Positions 1 to 6,236 of a stretch of 10,962 nt of DNA are shown here, in pieces (within the stretch, counting starts at the first letter, position 1; each line of letters begins with the position of its first letter). Below the pieces are notes generated by a model. The model made no database searches. It worked only from the letters and a program-made list of their open reading frames with translations, and had not been told where the DNA came from. This DNA comes from Candidatus Zipacnadia bacterium. Its GTDB lineage: Bacteria > Armatimonadota > Zipacnadia > Zipacnadales > Zipacnadaceae. The DNA lies in NCBI GenBank assembly GCA_029821455.1, contig JALGTI010000079.1, positions 1 through 10,962 of the forward strand, written 5' to 3'. The position numbers and the translations under genes are program-made.

Positions 1-291
1 TTGACGAGACTTGTAAAGCAGCACTTGCGCCCGGTGTAAGTCTGAACGCTGTGAGGCTGAAAGGGGAGCGGGCGGGCCGGCTGACCTGTCGAATCGCTCT
101 TCAGGCCGCAGGTAAGCAAGCCATCTCAGATGATAGAGAGCGCAGCGGAAGTTAATGGCCGGCGAATCCGGGGCAACCGATATGGCCTTGTGATATGCCT
201 CCACTGGAGAGGGCGGCGCCTGCGCGAGTCTCCTGCCCCGCCCCCAGCCAGTGTTCGACAAGGCCGCCAGCGCTTCCGCATAGCCCAGCCA
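1..291 (-). pseudogene. TPR-like C-terminal part of the frameshifted small gene, running off the left edge
   Basis: From about position 291 down to base 1 the minus strand has an open frame of 97 codons without a stop and without a good start of its own. It begins WLGYAEALAALS and later reads PVEAYHKAISVAPDSPAINF, which resembles tetratricopeptide repeat helices (the W-LGY and A-P spacings). This frame is offset from the upstream gene (126-458), whose last sensible residues are AELERIAQQH, a typical first TPR helix. Joining QQH to WLGYAEAL would give a continuous TPR domain, with the few residues that usually lie between the helices missing. I infer that a small deletion, or a sequencing or assembly error, near 289-293 broke one gene into two frames. 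The 3' end lies outside the window. TPR assignment is by eye and moderate; no partner or function can be named. Confidence 0.55.
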
Positions 292-458
292 TGCTGCTGG
301 GCGATGCGCTCCAATTCCGCTGCAGAGGGGAAGGAACCGGATGGGGAAAGCCCAAGAGCGTAGAACCCGGTCCTCAGCCCCTCCCTCACCGGTGGCACTA
401 CCAACGCCAGCACAACAGCCGTTCCCAGCAAAATGCCTGTTAGCCAACCGGTCTTCAT
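126..458 (-). CDS. Small membrane-anchored protein, N-terminal part of a probable frameshifted TPR gene
   Basis: The ATG at 456-458 is preceded at five bases by GAGGAGGTG, the strongest ribosome binding site in the window, so the start is credible. The first 25 residues (MKTGWLTGILLGTAVVLALV and on) form one hydrophobic helix after a single lysine, consistent with a signal anchor. Residues 45-56 (PSAAELERIAQQH) look like the start of a TPR helix. From about residue 57 the 110-residue frame becomes arginine-rich and low in order (RKRWRPCRTLAG, SRRRRPLQW), unlike a folded domain, while another frame takes over with TPR-like sequence. The uninterrupted reading therefore probably has a spurious C terminus. 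The gene lies 62 bp downstream of the ClC gene on the same strand and may be co-transcribed with it. I do not recognise a named family; a membrane-tethered TPR protein is the best description. Confidence 0.6.
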   Translation of the reverse strand: MKTGWLTGILLGTAVVLALVVPPVREGLRTGFYALGLSPSGSFPSAAELERIAQQHGWAMRKRWRPCRTLAGGGAGDSRRRRPLQWRHITRPYRLPRIRRPLTSAALSII

Positions 459-463
459 ATCAC

Positions 464-472
464 CACCTCCTC
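464..472 (-). promoter_or_regulatory. Strong ribosome binding site of the small membrane gene
   Basis: On the minus strand this reads GAGGAGGTG, close to a full match to the anti-Shine-Dalgarno core, five bases before the ATG at 456-458. It decides the start and argues that the small gene is, or was until recently, translated. Confidence 0.75.
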
Positions 473-520
473 AGTCATCTCAGAACCGGTTGTATAACTT
501 ATTCGCCCCGGCGGCGATTC

Positions 521-2332
521 CTACTCAAAATACTCCTCGTCCTGGGTCTCTTCCAGCTTGGTATGGGCGCGCATCAGGGCACGATTGTAGGCCGTGATGA
601 CATTCTTGCGCGTGATGAGGCCTAGCAGCTTGCTGTGGTCCTTGCGATCCACCACAGGAATGCGCCCCACGTTCCGCAACCCTAGCTTCCGCAGCGCATC
701 ATTGAGATTCTCATCGGGGAAGGCAATAACCAGTTCATGCGTGGCTATGTCCTTGACCGCTTTGTCAAAGGCCTCCGGCTGGGCCCGTCGCACATCGCCG
801 AGGGTGACGCAGCCGCACAGACGGCCCTGGTCGTCAATCAGTGGGAAGCCGTGATGCTTGGTACTATCAAACAGTTCCGCCACCTCCCGCACCGACGCAT
901 CGGGCGACACGCTGATAATATCAGTCGCCATTGCCTCACCGACCTTGATTTCATTGAGCAGTTGCGCATCCTGCCCTAGCTCCACATGCACGCCCCGGCG
1001 CACGAGCTTGAGGTTATAGATGGAGAAGCGGTACAGACTACGGGCGATGACCACGCTCACGCCGCAGGTCAGCATCAGCGGCAGAATCATCCGATAATCA
1101 CCGGTAAGTTCAAAGACAATGAGAGTGGCGGTAATGGGCGCGTGGGAGGTGGCCGCAAACACGGCACCCATGCCGGCCAGGGCATAAGCGCCAGACGATA
1201 CCGTGCTCTCGGGCACCACACCAGCGACTATGTGCCCCAGTGCCCCGCCCAGCATCGCGCCGATGAACAGTGACGGCGCGAATATGCCGCCAGATCCCCC
1301 CGAACCTAGTGTCATGGAGGCTGCCAAGGTTTTGAGGCCGAGCAGTATCAGAAGAACCGGCAGAGTATATTTCAACCCCATCAGGGCATGGCCAATCGCA
1401 CCGTAGCCAACACCGTACAGGTCGTGATCGTACAGACCGATGAGCCCTACAAGTGCGCCGCCGAACGCCGGCAGCAGCCACGGCGGCAGCGGCAGGCGCT
1501 CAAAACCGTCTTCGAACAGGTACAGCAGCCGGGTAAAGACCACGCCTGCCACCGCACCCAATACTCCCAGCACCAGGAACATCGACAGTTGTCCGAAGGC
1601 GCTGACCTCGTATTCTGGCACGATGAACGCCGGCGTATCGCCGAACGCAGTCCGTCCTATCACGCTGGCAGCCACCGCTGCGCTCACAACGGGTGCGAAC
1701 GACTCCGCCTTCCAGTCGGCCAGGATGATTTCAAGGGCAAAGAAAGCTCCCGCTAGCGGGGCATTGAAGGTAGCCGCAACCCCGCCGGCTGCGCCACAGG
1801 CCACCAGCGTGCGCACGCGCCCATCCGGGAACTTGAGCAGTTGTCCGAGCGTTGAGCCGAGAGCCGCCCCGATCTGAGCGATGGGCCCTTCGCGGCCTAC
1901 TGATCCTCCTGATCCGATGCAGATAGAGGAGGCCAGCGACTTGACAATTGCCACTCGCGGCCGAATTCTCCCCCGCTGTCTGGCAACGGCCTCCATTATC
2001 TCCGGCACACCGTGCCCCTTGGCCTCGCGAGCCCAGAAGTAGGTTAACAGTCCCACCAGCACGCCGCCGGCCGCAGGCAGCAGGACAGTGTAGTAGTGCC
2101 CCATAAACGGCAACACTGTCCTACCACCGTCAAAGAAGATGTTGTGGAACCACGCTATCAGCCAGCGGAACACCACGGCCCCGAGGCCACTGAACAGCCC
2201 CACACCGATTCCCAACAGCAGCAAGCCTGATTGCACAGACACCCGCGACCGCCCCCTTAACTGCGCCAACCAGGGCCCGATTGCCGATAAAGGAGTGTAC
2301 CGTTTGTTGTTGCCGGTATCACGATCAGACAT
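521..2332 (-). CDS. ClC-family chloride channel or H+/Cl- antiporter with C-terminal CBS pair
   Basis: This polytopic membrane protein moves chloride or a similar anion across the cytoplasmic membrane. Numbering is from the upstream GTG at 2348-2350 (609 residues). I prefer the ATG at 2330-2332 (603 residues), because AGGG lies nine bases before it and nothing similar precedes the GTG. ClC signatures appear in order: GHGVPE (112-117, the GSGIP filter position), GREGP (152-156) with gating glutamate 154, and GGIFAPSLFIGA (354-365). Two CBS repeats follow at about 468-524 and 533-590, as in many bacterial and eukaryotic ClCs, where they bind nucleotides and regulate the pore. The filter serine is replaced by histidine, and the position matching the internal proton glutamate of the E. 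coli exchanger appears to be isoleucine 208 (after Glu207), so channel versus exchanger is open. The gene starts 64 bp after the pmbA stop. Family assignment is firm; ion and mechanism are inferred. Confidence 0.93.
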   Translation of the reverse strand: MSDRDTGNNKRYTPLSAIGPWLAQLRGRSRVSVQSGLLLLGIGVGLFSGLGAVVFRWLIAWFHNIFFDGGRTVLPFMGHYYTVLLPAAGGVLVGLLTYFWAREAKGHGVPEIMEAVARQRGRIRPRVAIVKSLASSICIGSGGSVGREGPIAQIGAALGSTLGQLLKFPDGRVRTLVACGAAGGVAATFNAPLAGAFFALEIILADWKAESFAPVVSAAVAASVIGRTAFGDTPAFIVPEYEVSAFGQLSMFLVLGVLGAVAGVVFTRLLYLFEDGFERLPLPPWLLPAFGGALVGLIGLYDHDLYGVGYGAIGHALMGLKYTLPVLLILLGLKTLAASMTLGSGGSGGIFAPSLFIGAMLGGALGHIVAGVVPESTVSSGAYALAGMGAVFAATSHAPITATLIVFELTGDYRMILPLMLTCGVSVVIARSLYRFSIYNLKLVRRGVHVELGQDAQLLNEIKVGEAMATDIISVSPDASVREVAELFDSTKHHGFPLIDDQGRLCGCVTLGDVRRAQPEAFDKAVKDIATHELVIAFPDENLNDALRKLGLRNVGRIPVVDRKDHSKLLGLITRKNVITAYNRALMRAHTKLEETQDEEYFE

Positions 2333-2396
2333 TGCAACACACCCTGACACAGTATGCGGGAAGCCGCCTGCCCGCCCCGAGGGGGTACAGCTTCAG

Positions 2397-3728
2397 TCAG
2401 AATTCAGTCCCACTCACAAAGTTGAACTTGCCGATCTTCAGCGCCGGTGCCCAGCAGTCCTCCAGCAGCCGACCCGAGGACCCCACAGCCTCCACGCAAC
2501 TCAGCGCCTCCAGTACACTCTGGGTGAACCGCAAGTTCTTCACGCCGCCGACCACCTGGCCATCCTCAATCAAGAAGGTGCCATCCCGCGTCATCCCGGT
2601 GATGACTGTCTGGGTCGGATGCACCATATTGGTGTAGTGAAAACGCGTTACCAGCAGCCCCCGCGCCGTGCCGGCGATCATCTCCTCGACTGTGGCGTCT
2701 CCGGTGCCGATGAACAGGTTCCAGGGCAATGGTCCCCAGCTATTGGGCGCTGGCAGCGCATGGCCAGTGGACTGCCGGGGCGGGTCTTCGCGCCCTGCCG
2801 TGAAGCTGTCCCACGTCAGCCCGACTAGCACCCCTTCTTCAATCAGAGGCACCTTCCTCTTGGGTACTCCTTCAAAGTCAAGCGGCATCGGCAGCCCGCG
2901 CGCATCAAGCCCATCGTCCCAGATTGAGATGCTCTCATCGCACACCTTCTCGCCCATCCGCTCACAGGCAAATGACCGCCCCTCCTGGTAGGCCAGAGCA
3001 TTGAAACCATACCAGCCCAGGAAAGTCACCATATCTGCCACCGCATCCTCCTCCAGAATGATGGTGTACTCGCCTGGCTCTAGTTCCTGTGGGTTAGCCG
3101 AAGCCACCGCCTTTTCAACGGCCCGCCGGCCTAGGCTCTCTGGATCAAGTCTGCTTGCATCGCGGTCATAAGCCTCTGCAAATCCGGTGCTATCAGGTGC
3201 GGTGATGACCGTCCGCAGATGTGCCTGACTCCCCTCGAACGCAGCGCGCACCCCCAGCGAATTCGCCACCGCCAGGCCGCTGTGCTCGACGCTATAGGCC
3301 CCGGCGGCCGTGAATTCTTTCTCTGCAGCCACGTCAATGATGGCGCACACTGCCTCGGCCCGCTGCTCCGGGGTTGAGTTGATGGTCGCCTCGGCAGGGC
3401 CAGGCACTTCCTGAGCCTCCTGTGGGCTGGGCAGGGAAATGAAATCGGCGTTCTCTTCTGACAGCCGCGCCAGTTCGGTGGCCCGCTCAGCCAGCGTCCG
3501 CAGGCTCTCTGGCTCTAGCTCATTACCCCGTGCCACCCCAATGCGCTTGCCCACGACTGCCCGCACAGAGACAGCGACATCCTGCTCGGCCACGTTCTGA
3601 TGAATGGTATTATTGGCAAAGCGCGTCAGCGCCGTGTCGCTGGCCGCGACCATGACTTCAGTCTGGTCAGCTACTGACGCCTCCAGCACCTGGTCCGCAA
3701 TCTCAAGAAGTTCTTCACGCTCCATCAT
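2397..3728 (-). CDS. pmbA: PmbA/TldE family metalloprotease subunit
   Basis: TldE (PmbA) is the non-catalytic half of the TldD-TldE heterodimer, a cytoplasmic peptidase that in E. coli finishes microcin B17 maturation and degrades the CcdA antitoxin. The 443-residue product matches the family length and fold pattern: an N-terminal domain (FANNTIHQNVAEQD, residues 37-50), a middle domain, then the C-terminal region with EDAVADMVTFLGW and TRFHYTNMVHPTQT. It has no HExxxH motif, which distinguishes it from TldD. The start is ATG at 3726-3728, with GGGAG just upstream; a second ATG follows immediately. The partner gene tldD lies upstream on the same strand, but about 920 bp of transposase and repeats separate the two, where many genomes have them adjacent. 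No RiPP precursor or antitoxin is visible nearby, so the substrate is unknown. Family call is firm. Confidence 0.93.
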   Translation of the reverse strand: MMEREELLEIADQVLEASVADQTEVMVAASDTALTRFANNTIHQNVAEQDVAVSVRAVVGKRIGVARGNELEPESLRTLAERATELARLSEENADFISLPSPQEAQEVPGPAEATINSTPEQRAEAVCAIIDVAAEKEFTAAGAYSVEHSGLAVANSLGVRAAFEGSQAHLRTVITAPDSTGFAEAYDRDASRLDPESLGRRAVEKAVASANPQELEPGEYTIILEEDAVADMVTFLGWYGFNALAYQEGRSFACERMGEKVCDESISIWDDGLDARGLPMPLDFEGVPKRKVPLIEEGVLVGLTWDSFTAGREDPPRQSTGHALPAPNSWGPLPWNLFIGTGDATVEEMIAGTARGLLVTRFHYTNMVHPTQTVITGMTRDGTFLIEDGQVVGGVKNLRFTQSVLEALSCVEAVGSSGRLLEDCWAPALKIGKFNFVSGTEF

Positions 3729-3752
3729 TTCTCTCCCACCGGCCGCAGCCTT

Positions 3753-3841
3753 CGTAGAGCAAGCATCCTTGCTTGCTCACTGCTGGATGTCGCAAGCTGG
3801 AAGCTTGCGCCACGGGACCCGGCTATGCCCATCTAATCTCT
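3753..3841. repeat. 89-bp tandem repeat, copy 1, holding a two-hairpin REP/BIME-like core
   Basis: The core at 3753-3814 opens with GTAG (3754-3757), then a hairpin with arms AGCAAGCA and TGCTTGCT around TCCT. After a short spacer comes a second hairpin with arms CGCAAGCT and AGCTTGCG around GGA (3791-3809), and then CCAC, close to inverted GTAG. A 27-bp tail ending ATCTAATCTCT completes the unit. It differs from copy 2 at six of 89 positions. It lies between the RAYT stop and the pmbA start. Confidence 0.85.
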
Positions 3842-3930
3842 CGTGGGGCAAGCATCCCTGCTTGCTCACTGCTGGATGTCGCAAGCTGGAAGCTTGCGCT
3901 ACGAAACCCGGCTATGCCCATCTAATCTCT
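3842..3930. repeat. 89-bp tandem repeat, copy 2
   Basis: This copy abuts copy 1 head to tail and has the same two hairpins, spacer and tail. Its outer feet are GTGG (3843-3846) and CTAC (3899-3902), the mirror of copy 1, which has GTAG and CCAC. Together they show that the tetranucleotide is inverted at the two ends of the unit. Confidence 0.85.
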
Positions 3931-3956
3931 CGTGGGGCAAGCATCCCTGCTTGCCA
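3931..3956. repeat. Half repeat, copy 3 (first hairpin only)
   Basis: This begins like copy 2 (CGTGGGGCAAGC) and stops after the first hairpin. With the preceding tail bases it forms a 38-bp stretch (3919-3956) that recurs exactly at 4608-4645, on the other side of the RAYT gene. Confidence 0.8.
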
Positions 3957-3989
3957 CTGCACAGGGCGAGTATTCTTGACGTCACTAAC

Positions 3990-4514
3990 CTACTTTCGGG
4001 GACCAACACCCCACCAAGGCCATTCGGCAGGATCGTTAACCAGCCCTGCGCGTTTGGGGTTGTCGAATATGTAGGCCGCCTTCTCCTGGTAGTCAGCCTC
4101 GTCGCGCACGATATGGTCGTAGCTTTCGTGTTGCCACAACTGACCGGACCTGCCGACGATTCGGTTGATCCTGCTGGCAAGCCAACTCTTGAGACTATGC
4201 GTGACGTTGGCAAGCCGCTCTGCTTTCCCATCATGGACGATCGGCTTCAATATGAGATGCACGTGATCGGGCATGATTGTATAGTCGTACAGCTCATAGC
4301 GTACATCGGCAAAGAACATAATCGCCTCGACCACCAACCTGCCAATTCGTTCCTGCGTCAGGTCCACAAAGTCGGGACACATCAAGCGAAATGTCAGGAA
4401 ATAGGTCTCCCCTGGGCCTTCCCAATGAGGAAGACGTCTTCGCCGACGTTCGAAGCCCTCGAGTCGGTCGGAGCGATTACGCAACGGACCTCCCACCTTG
4501 AAGCGACTATCCAT
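3990..4514 (-). CDS. REP-associated tyrosine transposase (RAYT, Y1/HUH superfamily)
   Basis: RAYTs are single-copy relatives of the IS200/IS605 transposases. They cut and rejoin single-stranded DNA at REP hairpins carrying a GTAG foot and are thought to spread those repeats. The 174-residue protein has the family pattern in order: LPHWEGPGETYFLTFRL (28-44, first strand of the fold), MPDHVHLIL (81-89) with the His84-x-His86 metal site, LWQHESYDHIVRD (126-138), and AAYIFDNPKRAGLV (146-159). Tyr148 in that last motif is the probable nucleophile, by comparison with the E. coli enzyme. No key residue is missing and the frame is intact, so it may be active. The ATG at 4512-4514 is one base from the foot of a repeat hairpin. 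Related repeats flank the gene on both sides, and the whole cassette sits between tldD and pmbA. The family is clear; activity on these repeats is inferred. Confidence 0.92.
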   Translation of the reverse strand: MDSRFKVGGPLRNRSDRLEGFERRRRRLPHWEGPGETYFLTFRLMCPDFVDLTQERIGRLVVEAIMFFADVRYELYDYTIMPDHVHLILKPIVHDGKAERLANVTHSLKSWLASRINRIVGRSGQLWQHESYDHIVRDEADYQEKAAYIFDNPKRAGLVNDPAEWPWWGVGPRK

Positions 4515-4619
4515 GGAGCAAGCATCCTTGCTTGCTCACTGCTGGATGTCGCAAGCTGGAAGCTTGCGCTACGGCTGGAAGCTTGCACCACGAAATGCGA
4601 GTGTGCTCATCTAATCTCT
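4515..4619. repeat. Upstream REP/BIME-like unit with internal partial duplication
   Basis: This has the same two hairpins and spacer as the 89-bp units, in the same orientation on the plus strand, and ends in the same ATCTAATCTCT tail. After CTAC (4569-4572) an extra stretch at 4574-4592 repeats the second half of hairpin 2 (GCTGGAAGCTTGC) and ends CCACG. The unit is therefore about 19 bp longer than its relatives and has a broken symmetry, probably from slippage. At the RAYT side the expected CGTAG has become CCATGG, which supplies the transposase ATG. Confidence 0.82.
4516..4537 (-). promoter_or_regulatory. Hairpin over the RAYT translation start, with AGGA in its loop
   Basis: In the minus-strand transcript, nine-base arms GAGCAAGCA and TGCTTGCTC enclose the loop AGGA. 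The ATG follows one base after the stem. AGGA is the only Shine-Dalgarno-like sequence close to the start and lies ten bases upstream of it. Folding would hold the ribosome site in a tetraloop and put a stem against the start codon, so translation is likely weak or structure-dependent. The structure is seen; the regulatory role is inferred. Confidence 0.5.
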
Positions 4620-4645
4620 CGTGGGGCAAGCATCCCTGCTTGCCA
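4608..4645. repeat. 38-bp direct repeat, right copy, abutting the tldD stop
   Basis: This is base-for-base identical to 3919-3956 and comprises the unit tail plus a half repeat (first hairpin). It ends five bases before the tldD stop codon (4651-4653), so its hairpin would form at the 3' end of the tldD message. Confidence 0.85.
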
Positions 4646-4650
4646 TGCTG

Positions 4651-6099
4651 CTATTCCGCCGTCACTCCCACCCGCACTTTCCTAAATCTGGCCGGCGCCA
4701 CGCCGTGAGCCACTCGCGCCGTCTGCATCGGCTCGCCCTTGCCGCAGTTGGGCACACCCCATACGACCCACTCATCCTCGCCGGCAATTGCATCACAGCT
4801 TCCCCAGAACTCAGATGTGATGCCCGTATATGTCGGCTCGCGTAGCATCCGCCCAAGCTGCCCCTTCCTTATCTCGTATGCCACCTCACAGCCAAACTGG
4901 AAGTTCAGGCGCTTGTCGTCAATGCTCCAGGACGTATTGGTGCACAGCAGCAGCCCCTCTTCGGTGTCAGCAATCATCTCTTCCAGCGTCCAGTCCCCGG
5001 GTAGGAGGTTGATATTGGTCATCCTGATGAGGGGAATGCGGTTGTAGCCATCGGCCCGCATCGCCCCGCCGCTGCTGATGCCCAACTCCGCCGCCGTCTC
5101 CCGCGATGACAGATACCCCTTGAAGATACCGTTTTCGACAATTGGCACACACTGTCCTGGCACGCCCTCGTCATCATAGGCAAATGAACCGAGGCCGCCG
5201 GGGGTTGTGGCATCGGCGGTGATGTTGACGCACTCGCTGCCGTACTGAAAGCTGCCCAGCTTATCTGGGGTTAGGAAGCTGGTGCCGGCAAAGCTGGCCT
5301 CGGTGCCCAGCACCCGGTCAAGCTCAATCGGATGCCCGCACGATTCGTGAAGCTGCAGGGCAAGCTGCGAGCCTTCCAGGATGATGTCCATCTCCCCGGC
5401 CGGGCAGCGCGGCGCCTTCAGCAACTGCTCAGCCTCGCGGGCGATGCGGGCGGCATTGTCCGGCAGGTCCAGTTCCTCAACAACCTCCCAACCACGGGCC
5501 ATCATCTGCCCGCCGTGGGACCCGGGGTAGCTGCGGCGTTGCGGCTCGACCCCATCGCCGACCGCCGTGGCCTGCAGCCCCGCGCCCGTCTCGATGCGCT
5601 CCTGAAGGATGTCAGCACCCTCGCTGCTGGCAAAGTGCTTCGCCTCGCGGACGTTGACCACAAACCCCTCTCGCACTCGCACACCCGCCGCCTCAGCCAT
5701 CCGCGCATCGCACTCCATTAGTAGTTCAATCTTGTCCGTCACCGGGACTGCGAATGGGTTCTGCTTAGCGCTCGCCTCGACCCGCTCCTGGGCTGGCGCG
5801 ACCGGCGCCAGTTCCACAGGTTTCTTGATGGCAGTGGCGCTGGCTTTGGCGATGCGGACTGCTAGCTGAGCAGTGCCAGCGATAGAATCGAGGTCTAGGT
5901 TCGCGGTGCTGGCAAACCCCCAGGCGCCATCGGCGATCACGCGCACCCCGATACCGCGACTGCTGCTAGAGCTCAGCGCCTCCACCGAGCCGTTCTTGAC
6001 GCTGACTTCCTCGCGCTCCTGATTGACGAACCGAGCGTCCGCATAGCCTGCCCCGGCCTCTATGGCTTCTTCAACCGCCTTGTGGGTTAGATCTTCCAT
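4651..6099 (-). CDS. tldD: TldD family zinc metalloprotease (catalytic subunit)
   Basis: TldD is the zinc-bearing half of the TldD-TldE peptidase, a cytoplasmic enzyme that threads unfolded peptides into a closed chamber. The 482-residue length is normal. The zinc site is visible: HESCGH at 251-256 is the HExxxH motif, and Cys452 in NCGKGEP is the expected third ligand. Family stretches GTEASFAGTSFL (265-276) and GGLGSFAYDDEG (301-312) are present. The ATG at 6097-6099 follows AGGAGG by five bases, a strong ribosome site. It lies downstream of ftsY with a 137-bp gap containing a REP-like element, and its partner pmbA is downstream beyond the RAYT cassette. The enzyme looks intact and catalytically competent. 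The physiological substrate cannot be read from this window. Confidence 0.95.
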   Translation of the reverse strand: MEDLTHKAVEEAIEAGAGYADARFVNQEREEVSVKNGSVEALSSSSSRGIGVRVIADGAWGFASTANLDLDSIAGTAQLAVRIAKASATAIKKPVELAPVAPAQERVEASAKQNPFAVPVTDKIELLMECDARMAEAAGVRVREGFVVNVREAKHFASSEGADILQERIETGAGLQATAVGDGVEPQRRSYPGSHGGQMMARGWEVVEELDLPDNAARIAREAEQLLKAPRCPAGEMDIILEGSQLALQLHESCGHPIELDRVLGTEASFAGTSFLTPDKLGSFQYGSECVNITADATTPGGLGSFAYDDEGVPGQCVPIVENGIFKGYLSSRETAAELGISSGGAMRADGYNRIPLIRMTNINLLPGDWTLEEMIADTEEGLLLCTNTSWSIDDKRLNFQFGCEVAYEIRKGQLGRMLREPTYTGITSEFWGSCDAIAGEDEWVVWGVPNCGKGEPMQTARVAHGVAPARFRKVRVGVTAE

Positions 6100-6120
6100 A
6101 TCTGCCTCCTCTACCTACCC

Positions 6121-6192
6121 CGTGGCGCAAGCTTCCAGCCTGCGCATAAAAACCTGTCCTCCCCCTCGGCAAGCAAGGATGCCTGCCCCACG
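6121..6192. repeat. 72-bp REP/BIME-like element between ftsY and tldD
   Basis: This carries the same two hairpin sequences as the RAYT-flanking units but in reverse orientation and with a different, longer spacer containing AAAACCTGTC. The ends are CGTGG and CCACG, inverted. It aligns without gaps to the 72-bp element at 7226-7297. One arm base in each hairpin has changed (GCCTGC), weakening both stems slightly. Confidence 0.82.
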
Positions 6193-6203
6193 CCGCCACC
6201 ACA

Positions 6204-6233
6204 ACCCTCTCTCCCCTGCAAAGGAGAGAGGGT
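6204..6233. repeat. Stem-loop just downstream of ftsY
   Basis: Perfect 11-bp arms ACCCTCTCTCC and GGAGAGAGGGT enclose an eight-base loop, starting three bases after the ftsY stop codon. No run of T follows on the minus strand, so it is not a canonical intrinsic terminator. It could stabilise the ftsY 3' end, or it may be another dispersed palindromic repeat. It lacks the GTAG foot of the other elements. Confidence 0.6.
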
Positions 6234-6236
6234 AGG

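Noticed and set aside
484..520. Terminator after the ClC gene
   Set aside because: Only a four-base stem can be drawn from the GC-rich stretch and there is no T-run.
2139..2828. Plus-strand open frame of 229 codons spanning the ClC-pmbA junction
   Set aside because: It is antisense to two well-supported genes and the gap between them, with no family resemblance; it is a by-product of high GC content.
3990..4514. Ordinary IS200/IS605 insertion sequence
   Set aside because: There is no TnpB gene, and the motif pattern (LPHWE, YIFDNPKRAGL) together with flanking GTAG hairpins fits RAYT better than IS200 TnpA.
3753..4645. CRISPR array
   Set aside because: Only a few units, abutting rather than separated by unique spacers, with internal palindromes and a transposase between them.
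3843..4685. Plus-strand open frame of 280 codons across the RAYT region
   Set aside because: It runs antisense over the RAYT gene and its ends are translated hairpin repeats (recurring CLLAHCWMSQAGSL-like peptide). It has no recognisable domain.
6204..6233. Intrinsic terminator after ftsY
   Set aside because: The stem is strong, but no T-run follows it on the minus strand. It is kept only as a stem-loop.
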